Of a stretch of 64,000 bases of DNA, positions 1 to 12,555 are shown piece after piece. Each line of letters starts with the position of its first letter. The first letter of the stretch is position 1. The notes under the pieces are model-generated. The model saw nothing but the letters and a program-made list of their open reading frames with translations, was not told the origin of the DNA and made no database searches. Where the stretch lies: NCBI RefSeq assembly GCF_041146795.1, contig NC_135170.1, positions 20,826,033 through 20,890,032 on the forward strand. The letters are read 5' to 3'. Position numbers and translations under genes: made by a program. Source of the DNA: Maylandia zebra (lineage: Eukaryota; Chordata; Actinopteri; Cichliformes; Cichlidae).

Positions 1-1731
1 TACAGCAGAACAGATGCACAAAGCCTTGATAGAAATTCTGGGTCGCCTTCCTCCTGAAACGGTAACTGCAAACGTAGGCGTTAATTTTACAGATTTTTAG
101 GATGGAAAAGGAAAGACTTAAATTCTTCAGTAGTTGATGAGTTAACTTTGCTGTATGTTTAAGGTGTGTGACTAACTTTAGCGTGTTTGTGTTTAAGCGT
201 GTCTATTGTGGTCATGAGTACACCGTCAACAATCTGAAATTTGCACGTCATGTGGAACCGCACAATGAAGTAATTCAGAAGAAGTTGGCCTGGGCAAAGG
301 TACGTGATTCATACAGTAACCACTTCAAATCAGTTATCCTTAATTAATTAAAACAACTTTGCAATTTTTGTGTATTTATCTGTCTGTAGGAGAAGTGCAG
401 CAACGGAGAACCAACTATTCCGTCCACTCTGGCAGATGAATTCACATTTAACCCCTTTATGAGAGTAAAGTATGTATAACTTCATTAAAAACAGCCTTGT
501 GAAAAAGAGTTTTCACAGGACTTAATGTAGTCTTGTAAAAAACTAAGTACAGCAATACTACTTCTATAGGAATTTAGAGAATAAGCAGTAGCCAGATGCT
601 GCTAATGAATTGGACTTAATTAACTGATTATCAGCGAGTGTGGACTTGTAGAAAAGCTGACATTTGGGCAGCTTGCTGGTCTGGCGCATTTAGGGGTCTG
701 TTAATATAACTAAGGTAATACAAGTCTTCCCAGGAGTAGATGTCCCGGCACAATCATCTAACAGTCAGACTGTAATGCTCAGAGAAAGTGAAAAAAAGAG
801 AGCTCCATCTTAAACTTGACAGGCATAATTTAGCATGTTAAATGTAAAAGTTTGTGACATTACAATTAGAAAAATGCTGAACAAGTAGGGCTGGTTTGGA
901 AGGGTTGACAGGAGAAAGCCTCTTCTCTCTACAAAGAACATGGCAGCATGACTTAAACTTTGTAAAGTTGGATCAAACCACAATTGCCTTTGGACAGACG
1001 ACACAGGAGTGGAGATGTTTGGCCATAATGTACAGCGCTAACACAGCATATTTGAGGTGTTATTGGGGTGATGATTTGGGCTTGTTTTGATCCACACGAC
1101 CTTGGACATGTTGTCCAAAAGAATTTTAGAATCAAATGTGAGGTTATCTGTCCAGAACTTAAACCTTGGCCCAAATTGGATCATGCAACAGGATGACGCA
1201 CAGGAGCAAATCTATACCAGCATTGCTGAAACCAAAAAGAGTGGAGGTGTTGCAATGGCGCAGACAAAGTCCAGACCTTAATCCTGATTAAAATGCTGTG
1301 GTGGGACCTTAAGAGTGCTGTGCAAAAACAAATGCCCACAACTATCAATGAACTGAAGCAACTTCATGTAGAGGAGAGTATGTCGAAGTTCCTCTGCAAT
1401 GATGTGAGAGACTGCGAGTCATACAGGAAATCATTACTTATTGCTGCTAGAGCTGGTCTACAAGCTACTGAACCTGGGGTGCACTTACTTAGTACAGGGC
1501 CCTGTGAAATTTCTCTTTTTCACATCACTGTAGTAGTAATTACAGATGATTATAATTTGTTTTGAGGTACCTACAGTGAGAGTGCTGCCTGACTACATTT
1601 GTTTCTCCCCCCCCCCCAATGTGTAATTTAGAGAGCCGTCCGTTCAAGAGCATGTGAAGCAGACAGACCCTATCGAGACCATGAGAAGTCTTCGGAAGGA
1701 AAAAGATAATTTCCGAGTGCCCAAGGAGTGA
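1..1731 (+). CDS. hagh: hagh, hydroxyacylglutathione hydrolase (glyoxalase II), 3' part
   Basis: Glyoxalase II hydrolyses S-D-lactoylglutathione to D-lactate and glutathione, the second step of methylglyoxal detoxification in cytosol and mitochondria. Only the last four exons are in the window: 1-61 (partial), 198-299, 390-469 and 1632-1731 (TGA at 1729-1731), about 113 residues. All introns are GT-AG and the phases join cleanly. The exon at 198 starts [28 protein letters not shown] carries the C-terminal metal-ligand histidine of the metallo-hydrolase fold, and the following Asn/Lys/Phe/Arg stretch belongs to the glutathione-binding half. The last exon has the family tail [17 protein letters not shown] and ends VPKE, the usual end for HAGH. 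The long intron 3 (470-1631) holds a dead Tc1 element. The next gene downstream is a paralogue with the same exon sizes and phases. Assignment to HAGH rather than HAGHL rests on the short tail and close match to the recalled human HAGH sequence. Confidence 0.95.
885..1545 (+). mobile_element. Degenerate Tc1/mariner transposase fragment in hagh intron 3
   Basis: Conceptual translation in shifting frames gives broken pieces of a Tc1-type transposase. Around 1170-1200 there is WIMQQDDAQ, which corresponds to the region of the second catalytic Asp. Near 1290-1365 there is [19 protein letters not shown], the conserved C-terminal block that follows the third acidic residue. Stops and frameshifts interrupt the frame, so it is inactive. 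Exact ends and terminal repeats were not located. Confidence 0.75.
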
Positions 1732-2812
1732 AAGTGCACCAGAGTTGGCATTTCAACTGATTACAACACTGCAAGCTGTCAATTATATACTCAAAGAAAT
1801 ACCTGCAACTAATCTGTAAACCGACTGAAAAACAGCACATCCATTGCATTGACTTTAACTCAAGGTCCATTTTTTTCTATCACAGTGTTCAGCATAACAT
1901 ATTAGACTATAAATCTATAAATAAATCATTCTTTTAGATATATTTGAGTTTTTTGGGTTGGCAGTTTTAAGGAATAAATGGCCATTATTTGAATGTTTTA
2001 AAATGAGAAAAATGTAGTTATTCTGTAAATGTATCAGAAAAGTTATTTAGTCTTATGCTTTAATATATTGATGTTCAAACTACTGTTTCACTCAGCGTTT
2101 AAACATTTAACAAGACGAGGACCACATGAGTAACAAATGTTGGCGTATGTGGACACTTTCCGTGAGTTGGTTTAATAATAGGTAATCATTTCTTCGCCTA
2201 CAAAACTTTGTATCAATGTTTCTTCATGTCATTTATTTTCACGCTTGCTTAAAAGATGCTAGTTTGGTTGTTTATGTGCAAAATACAGCATAGCTGCCTT
2301 TACATATAAGTAATCAAAGTGATCTGTGAGCTCAGCCTTGTCTACCTCTTGTGTCAGCATTGTTAGAAACCCCAAATCATATTTTGCTCGTAAAGTAAAA
2401 TCTTTCAAGGACTATTGCATGAAGCAATTTGGAAAAAGCAATAAAGCACATTTGTTTCAGTAGGTTTACACAAAAGTTTGTGTCAATAAATTGTGTCATA
2501 AGCAAAATATATTCCTGATGCAGAATAAGGCCATTAAAACTGTTATATTCTCATATACATCTCATATTATTGGATTATTACAGTAGTAGAAGTTTGCCTT
2601 TGGCGAACGCTTTCATCGGTGTTATCTAACTTTTCCAGTTACATTTTGGGAGATGCTTTGGGTTATAATTGCTAAATCTTGTCTATTAGCAAACCATGGA
2701 ATTAAGCTTCTCTCATGTCTAAATATGATGAAAGTATTAAGAAGCAGGTCCGGTAGCATTTTTTTAAAATAATTATTATTTTGTTTCATTTAGTAGGTGA
2801 TTGATGTGGACA

Positions 2813-2813
<1 letters not shown>

Positions 2814-2858
<45 letters not shown>
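2814..2858. repeat. ATT trinucleotide microsatellite
   Basis: About fifteen uninterrupted ATT units, running directly into the left arm of a perfect palindrome. Confidence 0.95.
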
Positions 2859-2859
<1 letters not shown>

Positions 2860-2886
2860 GGACTGTGTGCACACAGTCCTAATAAT
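2853..2886. repeat. Perfect 34-bp palindrome
   Basis: The 34 bases read identically on both strands with no loop; the core is AGGACTGTGTGCACACAGTC plus its last two bases. The left arm overlaps the end of the ATT microsatellite. Confidence 0.9.
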
Positions 2887-3249
2887 GCAATTGAGGGGAA
2901 AAAAACATATGTGTAAGCACATTATGGATATGTAGCCATACTTAATCTGTGGGCTACTCAGAAACAATAGTTGTGGGCCTTTCAAAGAAGCCCGGAAAAG
3001 GGAACCACAGTTTATAAAATGTGTTTTTTCACCCACAAACTGTATATCTATTTTTTTCTAAATCCATACAGGACATATCTTTTACCCATTGCACATACGA
3101 GGGGGGAGAAGAGTCTTTCCACTTAAGTAAAATAGCTCATCTGGCCAGCAGTAATGAAAAGTTTAATGTTGGGGTTGGGCAACTTCAGGTTCTGGCCCGC
3201 ACCAAACATAGCACAGAGTGACTCTGGTTTAATTTGATGCTGCATGACT

Positions 3250-3660
3250 TCAGACATTATATAGAAAGCAGAGGTCCAAAAGTTGGCCAACGAAGGACAG
3301 GATCAGTGCATATGAAGTAATCTACCAGGGGCACCCCCACACCTTCTACAGGTTGGGTCTGCCTCTGGCACCAACTTAGCCCTTAAATTCAATCTTAAAT
3401 TGAATGAGTGTGTGTCGAGCACACAATGATATAATGTGAACTTGGCCAAGGATAGAGTCCCACAGTTCTTTTGTCAAATGAGAGTTAAGGTCCTGTTCCC
3501 ATTTAGATTTGATGGCAGCTACTGAAGAACATTTTAAATTGGAAATTGAATTGTACAAGGCTGATATTATGCCCCTAGAGGCTGGATTGACTATTAAAAA
3601 ACCATACTTTATCCATTGTTTAGTAATTTGAACTATATAAATGCACCACATTCATGTTTG
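3250..3660 (-). mobile_element. LINE (L1/Tx1-like) reverse transcriptase C-terminal relic
   Basis: On the minus strand, 3651-3376 is open for 91 codons and resembles the region after the reverse transcriptase core of fish L1/Tx1-type LINEs: KWEQDL, then an ELWDSIL block, then CARHTLIQFK. The motif order fits that family. There is no full element, no intact start and no polymerase core, so it is a 5'-truncated, dead copy. The clade call is by pattern memory only. Confidence 0.6.
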
Positions 3661-4403
3661 CTTCTATATAAAAACTCTTTGCAAAATAATGATTAGCCAT
3701 CCTAAAAGGCGTCAGATAATGTCTGAAAATGCCTATTCATGCTTTACTAATAGTTAATTACTATTATAAAATAATTATAGTCTTTAACAATGTAAAAATG
3801 TGAATAATTATTTGAAATTTTAGATGTTAATAATTTAACTGGTTTTTATTTTTAACCAAGGCTTGTACATTTCCAGGGGCAGAGAAGCATGAATCAAGAA
3901 AAAACACATTGATAAATAAGCCCCTACGACACACACACACACACGTATATATTTGTAACAAATTTAAAGGCGTTTGACTGTTTCCAGCTCGATTAAAAGG
4001 TCTTAGTTTTGACCCTTTGATTCCACGATGTCGCGATAACTTCTTCGTCTGACAGAAATGTGAGTTAATAATTTGAAGATGGGCACCGTCCAGCTGCAAT
4101 AAACGACCTGATCGGATACACTTAAAGAGAGGTAGCTCTTCTCTGATTTTTTTAAAACTATTTTTAGATTTTAGAGTCATGTGACATCATCAGGAAGTAC
4201 TCGGCTACATGACACTGTAGTTTACGGGCTGGCGCAGCTTACACCGGCCAGCATGCTTATATCGACTACCTGTTTATGCTTGACGAAGTATTTAACATCT
4301 CGTGCAGAAGACAGGTGCGTTCAAGTAAATGATTCATACGTTGACTAATCAAACCTCTTCTTGAAGCGTCGCTCACTGTGGTGCGCATGCGTGTGCGGGT
4401 ACC

Positions 4404-7400
4404 ATGAAGGTAAAGGTGATCTCCATCCTGGAAGACAACTACATGTACCTGGTGATAGAGGAGCAGAGCAAACAGGCGATAGCTGTGGACCCGGCTGTGC
4501 CACACCGGGTGAGAGACATTGTTGTGCCTGTGATTTAAAAATGGCGTCATACTTCAGAAAAGACTCCAACTTATTTTTTTGATCATCTATGTATCTAACA
4601 AAACAAGGAAACAGTTTAAAAATTGATTCAGTGAAAAATCGAAAACTGGTTTGTTAAAAATAAGGACATTTTAAAAAGCAATAAGCAATATTCATAGATA
4701 CTGTAGAGAAAGTGCACTACAGATACCATACTTGCTTTGAGAGTGTTTATGGAGAGGTCAGAGGTATACAGAGGTCAAAAGGAATTGCACTGTCTCCAGA
4801 GAAGGCATGATAGGGTGCAAAGAGACACACTCTGGAAGTCAGTATGAGGAAGTGAGGAGTGACAGAGAAGTAGGGTGATGCAGGACCTGTATGAGGACAG
4901 CGAGATGGTGGTGAGGTGTGTTTGCTATGATGAGGCAGGAGTCAGGCAGGAGTCTCTGTGGGGACTATCATGTTTGCAGCAGACACTGTGATTTGTAGTG
5001 AGAGTGAAGCAAAACAGAATACATGTGTGTGAATGAGAGGGCGACAGGTGTGCCTCTGCAAGGGGCAAAAGAAGGGAAGGTGGATCAGTTTAATTATGAG
5101 CCAACAAAAGAAGAAGAATTTTAAGGGCTGCAATAAATGTTTGCTTTCCTCATCATTTAATGCACCTTGTACATTCTCCTACTATTACACTTTTCTGAAG
5201 CTAAAACAATCATAGGACAAAGAAGCTGCACCTGAGGACTGTTTGGCTGTTTTGCTTTAAAAGTGACTGGATGATTTTTTTCCCCCCACAGCTGCTAGAA
5301 ATAGTGAAACGAGAAGGCGTCTCCTTGATAGCTGTTCTCACCACACACCATCACTGGTAAGAGGAGCGTTTCGTGTCAGGTAACAACACTGCAAAGCATC
5401 TCAGTCAAATTGAGGCTAATGGAGTAATTTGGTGCCTCTGCTTACTAGGGACCACGCTCGTGGGAATGAGGCTCTGGTGAAGGAGGTCCCTGGCCTGAGG
5501 GTGTACGGGGGAGACGATCGAATCGGGGGTCTGACGGATAAAGTGACAAATGCACAGGAACTGAAGGTGTCCACAAAGCACCTACAGGAGCTCGATGAAG
5601 ATGCCGTTTAGCTGCGTTTTGAAATTTTACAAACCTGTTGTCTTTTTCAGTTCTGATTTTTTTTTGCCTCGTTGTCCTTTTCTTCATCTGCAGTTTAGCT
5701 CCATCAATGTGAGGTGCCTGTTTACTCCCTGCCATACCTCTGGTCACATGTGCTACTTTGTTTGGGAGGATGAGTGCACTGACGCCCCTGCTGTGTTCAC
5801 AGGTCTTTTTCTGTACACATAAAGAATCAGTGCACCGGTTGAAATCCAAGACACTAGTAGATTTCGCCATACTGCTTCTGACTGTACAGTAAAGGCAAAA
5901 AAAATGACTCACTTCATGTTGCAACTGTTGTGTCTTCAGGCAAATAATCTTAATAACTGATTTCTGAGTGGCTAGAGATATGAATACTATAAGTTGTCCA
6001 TGTTGTGTGCGATGACAAAAACTGACCACTGCCTCCTGTGACATCCCCTTGTCCTTTCTTTGGGTTGCTAGGGGATACGTTGTTTATTGGTGGATGTGGA
6101 CGGTTCCTTGAGGGTACAGCAGAGCAGATGTACCACAACCTCACCCAGGTGCTTGGTTCCCTACCTCAAGACACGGTTAGTGGAAACAAGAAATACTAAC
6201 TGTTTGCGTATGCATGTGTGTACGACCTCTACAGGGTTAACAACAGCTAGCATGACCTCAGATAAGTCTAAATCACTATAGTGAATCATCACTCCACAAC
6301 AATCAGTGAATTGAGGGCAGGACTGGCTCTCTTTTCACCCTTCATAGTACAAACTGTCTTAAAAATGGCACAAAGCCCAGAATGAGTAAAGATACTGAAG
6401 CTGTGCTGTGAGCTAATCCCTACTTTAAATGAGGCTTTGTTCATCTTTTAGAAGGTGTTTTGTGGGCACGAGTACACCATAAAGAACTTGAAGTTTGCCA
6501 TGCTGGTGGAGCCAGAAAATGAAAAGGTTAAGGAGATGCTGAGCTGGGCCAGGGTGAGCATGATACAGGAAGCTGCTACAAGAATAAGGCTTGCAGTTTT
6601 CTCTGGTGTTAGCCTGTCTCCTGATACGCAAATATATACAGATTACATAGTAGGTGATCCACAACTATTTCCAGTGTGTTAAAGGCATTTCAGTTAGATC
6701 ATTGTTGTTGTTGTTTTTAAATATCTTGGACAACAATGGTGGTCTGTTGCACAGATAAGTAATCCTTTACAGGCTTTTGCTGCACAGAGAATAGTCCAAG
6801 CCTTAATCTTTAAATACATTTAAATATGTTTATACCAGGTTTCTTAAAGTGTTTGCTGTCTCTGCAGGCAAGAGATGATGATGACAAACCCACAGTGCCA
6901 TCTACACTGATGGAAGAATTCGAATACAACCCTTTTCTTCGTGTCTCGTGAGTCTGGATGTTTATGTATAGCATATATAGAGTGATGGGTCAGGTGAAAC
7001 ACAATTACTTTAAAATCAAGTTAGTCACTATAAGCAACCTTTAATTCCTGTTCCAGAAACAAAAACTCCCTTTGTGGGAAACCCTTTGGGTCATTTCCAG
7101 CTCTGTGCTTTACCAGCTTTGCATCATTCACAGTTTAAAATAACCCTTGTTTATGTTATAATGGCTCTTGGAACTGCCTCCTACTAACTAAGTAACTAAC
7201 TTTCTTGTGATTGGCTACCCCTCACAAACAGATTAGATACATTTTCTAGTCACGATTCATCTTTGTTTATATTTTGCTCAGAAAATGGGAAATGGGTGGA
7301 GGGATTCATTGAAACAGCTACAAACATATACATCAAATAAAAGTATATAAGACAAAAACATATTCTGTACAATCCTAACAAGCTTTAAAGTTAATATTTG

Positions 7401-8687
7401 ATATGACCACCTTTATTCTTTAATACAGCCTGAACTCTCTTAGAGAAGCTTTCTCATCATTTCTTTAAGTAGTCTTCAGGAAAAGTCTTCCAGACTTCTT
7501 GAATTAGCTTCAAAGCTCTTTTTTTGGATCATGGCTGCTTTTTGTTCTGTTTTCTGTCCAGATGATCCCACACTGCTTCAAAAATGTTGCAGTCCAGCCT
7601 CTGGGGAGGCCAGTCCATGACTAATAGTGTTTCACTGTTTGTTTTTCTATCCAAGTGTGCTTTTACTGCATTGACAGTGTCGTTTCCACATTGCACTGAT
7701 CTTCAGTGCAGTTCTTGTGTAATTTGGCATACCTCAGCTTTGCCTCCCTGTCCTTAAAAATTGCTTCTTAACAGCCACCCTTCCACTTCCTGCGGCTGAA
7801 CAGATTTTCCTATTTGTTAATGGCATGACTTTCAGATGGTGTTCATCTGCTATCAATATATATATATATTTTTAGGCGTGCCACTTCTTCTTTTGTCTTC
7901 CACTTGTCCAGTTTCCTCTCTTTCTTCTTGTTTTTTTTTAAGGACACTGTACACCAAGCTTTCAGCGAATAGTTTTTTAAGCTACTATTTTGTGTCAGTC
8001 AAACTGTATTATCTTTGGTATTTTTCATAGATGTAACTGTAACAAATTATGTGTTTTTGTTACAGGCTGCTAGAAACAAAGTGCCTAAAGATACTGTTTA
8101 AAATAGGTTCTTTGCTAATTTGTCACAACACCGGTTCATCACTTGAGTTGGATTCGTTGTTTATGCTCGAATGATTCATAGGTCAGTGTTAAGTGGCTGA
8201 GTAAATAATAACAATAAAAAAACATTCCTTTGAAAATGATTCACACTATTTTGCTCAAGACCACTTTAAAACGTTACAAGATAGTTTGATTCCTTGGAAG
8301 CAAAAGGGTGACTCAAGACTTGCACAACACTTCACGTACGACTGAAAAACAGGAAACGCTCAGTAACCGTGTGTTATTCTCTATGCTCGAATCAGTTTGT
8401 GGTCAACTGTTTTTAAAACCTGGACTGAACTAGAGGGAAGCTCTTAGTTTTCTCAAATATTTTTATTTTGTACTATAGTGTAGTGTAGTGGTGCATCAGT
8501 TGTGTTTCTTCCTTTTCAAATCTTTTTTTACTGCAGGGAGGAAGCAGTGCAGAAGTTCACGGGGAAGACTGACCCCATAGAGGTGCTGAGGGTCCTGCGA
8601 AAAGAGAAGGACAAATTCAAGAAGCCCAAGGAGAGACTTCCTCCTCACGCCATGCTGGCTCTGGAATGGGGGCTCCTCAGACCTTGA
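4404..8687 (+). CDS. haghl: haghl, hydroxyacylglutathione hydrolase-like protein
   Basis: Complete eight-exon gene encoding 277 residues: 4404-4508, 5292-5356, 5449-5566, 5694-5802, 6072-6175, 6452-6553, 6868-6947, 8537-8687. It starts [17 protein letters not shown], with no mitochondrial presequence, and ends [11 protein letters not shown], the tail that marks HAGHL rather than HAGH. The glyoxalase II metal-binding motif THHHWDH is intact across exons 2-3. The ligands in CHTSGH, GDTLF and CGHEYT are present too, so the active site looks functional. One oddity is Cys where relatives have Gly just before the second metal histidine (TPCHT instead of TPGHT). The exon 4 donor, CAG followed by GTCTTT, is weak but required by the frame. 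Exons 6 and 7 (102 and 80 nt) have the same sizes and phases as the corresponding hagh exons, evidence of tandem duplication. The enzymatic substrate of HAGHL is not firmly established in the family. Confidence 0.95.
4730..5030 (+). mobile_element. Non-LTR retrotransposon RT-core relic in haghl intron 1
   Basis: Near 4955-5005 the plus strand reads [16 protein letters not shown]. This matches the FADD-type reverse transcriptase catalytic block of a common fish LINE (normally MFADDIVICSE), with the first catalytic Asp replaced by Ala. Upstream in-frame stops show it is dead. It probably belongs to the same LINE family as the pieces at 13510-13920 and 34130-34475. Confidence 0.6.
7395..7770 (-). 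mobile_element. Tc1/mariner relic, reverse orientation, in haghl intron 7
   Basis: The reverse complement gives [19 protein letters not shown] followed by Lys/Arg-rich sequence, the C-terminal part of a Tc1-type transposase (normally DWPAQSPDLNPIEHVWDHL), then stops. The terminal repeats were not identified. The rest of intron 7 (6948-8536) shows nothing I recognise. Confidence 0.7.
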
Positions 8688-10300
8688 AGTCCACATTCAC
8701 AGGCATCAGCAGTAGTATGTAAATCAGTTAACCAGAGCTAACAGAATGAGGATGAGGGTGAAAAACTGAATGCAGCGAGACACAAGACCTGTAGAGTGCA
8801 TTGTTTTGTTGCTTTAAAACAAAGTCTGAACAATACACCCCTGAGTGCTGGTTAACCATCAAGTGGAATCCCCTCTTTGCATTTAAAATGCAGTACAAAG
8901 CTGCTGTCATTAAATATTCCTCAGAAACAAATTAATTTAGAGGCCGGTCTCCCAGTCTCTTACACACCAACTGCACCAGTTAACGTCTGTTAATACCAAT
9001 TTTCAGTAAAACTGTCGAGATTACATTTTGTGTATTTATTGATTCAAATAACTGGTTTTGGAAGAAATGTAACCTTCAGTTCATTATTATTTGTATGCAT
9101 GTGAAACTTTCATTGCTTTGATATTTACTTTTTTTTTTATAGACATTTTTCTGTCTGGTAACATTGCTACAGTTCTCTCATTTAACTTTTTTGGTCAGTT
9201 TAGAGATGATGTATATGTGTATATATATATTTCCCAGTGTCTTTGTCCTCTTAATTCTGGAAGTGAAAGCTTCAGATCTAATTTACCTTAATTTAAGTGA
9301 ATTTGTTTGTCATTTAGACTCTACCTTGTGCTCACTATTTTGGGACAGGTATCGAATATGTTAAAGTGTATTACAAGGGTAGAAAAATACATGCAGTGAA
9401 CATCACTATGAATGTAAATTGATGATTTTCATCCCAAAGATTACATGCACAAAATACAAGAGCCTAAAAGCTGTATATGGGAGTCAAAAGATTATTTAAT
9501 AAAACATCGGTCTCAATCCATATTCAGGACACAGTGTTCTTTTTTCAGTAACTTATAAAACACACAGCTATAATTAATGTTTATTTTCAAAATGTGTACA
9601 CACATGTAACGATCAAATCAATGAATACATTTTGCTTACATTTTAACAGGTTTTCACATATTTACTAAGAATACATGAGCTTGTTGGCTGTGTCAACTTT
9701 ATACCAAAGTTTTCAGCAGCACAAAGGTGGCCCAGTGGCTAAATCACTGCGATGACTTTTGCTGAACCTGTTCAAAGCAGGTTAAATGGCACATTTTCAT
9801 CTTTAAATGCAATACAGATTCTCTGCTGGTGGAATACCTTACATATGTGCACGTTATTAAGCCGTATCTTAGTAACATCACAAATGAAGCTCAGCTGTAA
9901 AGCATCATCTCTGATTAGAATTGGATGACACTCATAGGGATCATTTTGTGTGCAAGAGTCGTCGTGTGATGTGTGAAATGCTCATTTTTTAATGTGAGTG
10001 TACATAGAACCTGAAGCAGAAATGCCAGTTTAACAGAGAAACTTGATAACCACCTCCATTATCGCCGACTCTGGTTTTAGGTTTTGTCAAGGCAGCTAAG
10101 GAAGAGACAGCCTGACTGTGTTGGTCTTCCTTCATTGTATACCCCTCTGCCATAAAGCTTTTAGGTGAGGAAAGTGTTTTACAAAGAGGTATTAGCAAAC
10201 AAATATTATATATTTGGACGATCTGTAGACACAGCCTGTCCAAAATTTGTGCAAAATAAAACTCTGCAGAAACACTCTGCTGGACAACAAAAAACATGTA
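8688..10300. other. Convergent 3' intergenic region haghl/ciao3
   Basis: No gene. The two genes are tail-to-tail. A plus-strand AATAAA at 9498-9503 could end haghl, and a minus-strand AATAAA (TTTATT on plus) at about 9580-9585 could end ciao3. The two transcripts may therefore stop within 100 bases of each other. The region is AT-rich with no repeat that I can name. Confidence 0.5.
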
Positions 10301-10870
10301 TCACCACTTCATAGCGAGACCATTGGTCATTTTTTCCACAGTGTGGTATTGTGTGTGTAACAGCTCTTTGGCTCTTTCATCTCCTACACTGTTGAGCCAG
10401 GACTGGTACAATTCAGCTACGCGAGCGTCATCTTCTGGCAACAGGGGGCGCTCTGCTTTGTAGAGATCCTCAACTTTCTGGAGCAACTCCTTTTGGTTTT
10501 GGCCAGTCGAGGGCTTCACCTGCCCGCCGCCATTCAGGCATCCTGAACAAGAGGTAAAGACAAACATAGATAAACATTAAATAACAAACGGCAAGCTGAT
10601 GTGACTATTGTGGAGTTTGTTTGTTGGTTATTCCCCTGACGATGTAATGCATGCATGTTGTACTATTCACTTCACAGATGTGACTAAATGCTGCATCTTA
10701 TAATTTCATGTCCATTTGTATGTAGCAATGCCATTTTTAAAACATTCGGACCAGCTTATCGCTTAGCGTGGCTAATTTGCATGTAAAAATGATAGTGCTG
10801 AGGTAACAATTCAGTCCCTTATGTGGGTAACCTCCTATTCTAATAGGTCAAAAGTTCAATGGCTCACATG

Positions 10871-10904
<34 letters not shown>

Positions 10905-12519
10905 TATCTGGAAAGTTGAACATCTGCATTTTTCACCTCACCTGATGGGCAGGCCATAACTTCAACAAAGTGGTAAGGCGATTTTCCCCTCTTGAGTTTT
11001 TGCACCAGGTTCTGAATGTTGCGGAAGCCGTAGGCTGAGGCAAAGCACAGCAGGACAACGCCATCTTTCTCTAGACTTACCTCCTGGAAGTCTTTATTCC
11101 TGTGGCAAAGAGTGATTGTGTCGGGTTCTTGCATCATATAAATCAACAGAAACTGAACATTCCCCTGACATGGTGGAGTGGCATAATCAGTCTCATGAGT
11201 AGTGTTACTTTGAGATGATCTAGCTACTGTGAATGTGCATCACGAGCACAGAATGTGTCCTCATTTATATTTGGTTTCGAGCTTGGCTGTTCCAGGACAC
11301 ATCACACCACCGTGAAGCGCTTCTGCTGCTTTAAGAAGAGGCGACATGCTCACCTGAGGGTCTTGTAGGTAAGATTCTTCACCTCCTCTCCGAAAAGGTG
11401 CTTGGCAGCATGTGTAAAAACGTGATGCAGGTAACCTCCTGATCCACTCCCAGCATGACTCAGGAACTCATCTCCACAGAAACTGCTGAACCTGTGATAA
11501 AAAAAATAAATGAATAGGGAATGAGTCTAGCTATGCAGGTGGAATTGTATAATTACTTTATGTGAGTGAATTAACAAATGTAAAAAAAATGCAAAATGAA
11601 AAAGAACGTACATTGTATCTGGGGCAGCAGACTCCAGATCATTAAGGGACACATTTTCCTCCTCCAGCATTTTCAGAACCTCCCCTTTAATAGATAGGAA
11701 AAATAAGACCGACGATAATGCGAGTCCATACGCACAAAGACCACTATAGGAGTAATCACTGTACCAGACGTGATGACACAATCCACTTCACGGGTCTCAG
11801 CGTTGGGCATGTAGAAGTCTGACCGTGAAGCCTCAAGTTTCTTGTCAAAGCAAGGCATTACTGCCACATGGTAGATCTGCTGTGGACTCAGCTTCTAAAA
11901 ATACATGGAACACACATTTCAGCAGCCTCTCTTTTTGAGACTTTTGAACTGTGTATATTTACACCACTCCTCAACAAATACAAAGCTCACCTGTCGTTCA
12001 GCAAAATAGCTTTTGACCAAAGATCCCATCATCTGCTGGGGGGAGCGAGTGGTACTAATAAATGGAAGAATATACTCCCCGTGAGTCTTCTCTGCATAAC
12101 AGATCCACCCTGAACCAAAGAGAGACACTTGCCTAAGACAGTCCAGGCTGGGTTGAAGAATAAAGTTGGTCAGACTAATTATTGACTTTCAAGCTTGTTA
12201 GAACTGTACAAACTCTGTGTACCCATTATCTACTCTATTTCAGTTTCATTTTGCACATTTCAATAAATCACTCCATCTATTTCCACCATTTTTCTAGCAA
12301 AATATAAAGAAATGAAGGGTGGCCCAAGACTTCTACACAGTATTATGTCAGTTATGTGGCCCATCACTGTTAACTAACCCAACTGCATACTGGATTACTA
12401 GATATTATTTGACACTGGAGGACTGACTTCTGTTAATTTAACCTTTGATCAAATCAATAAATATACCAAGTACCTAATAAAATTTTAAACATTCTATCTT
12501 TCTTTGTGAGAGTGGAACA

Positions 12520-12555
<36 letters not shown>

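Larger units (their letters stand above)
1732..4403. other. Intergenic region hagh-haghl
   Basis: No gene is supported here. A likely polyadenylation signal for hagh, AATAAA, lies at 1920-1925, with further copies near 1973 and 2441. The rest is AT-rich. It holds an ATT microsatellite ending in a palindrome (2814-2886), a LINE relic (3250-3660) and an AC dinucleotide run (3929-3944). The few hundred bases before 4404 should contain the haghl promoter, but I see no decisive TATA box or initiator. Confidence 0.6.

Noticed and set aside
5445-6044. 199-codon minus-strand open frame over haghl exons 3 and 4
   Set aside because: It overlaps well-supported plus-strand exons and intervening introns, shows no recognisable domain and is probably chance.
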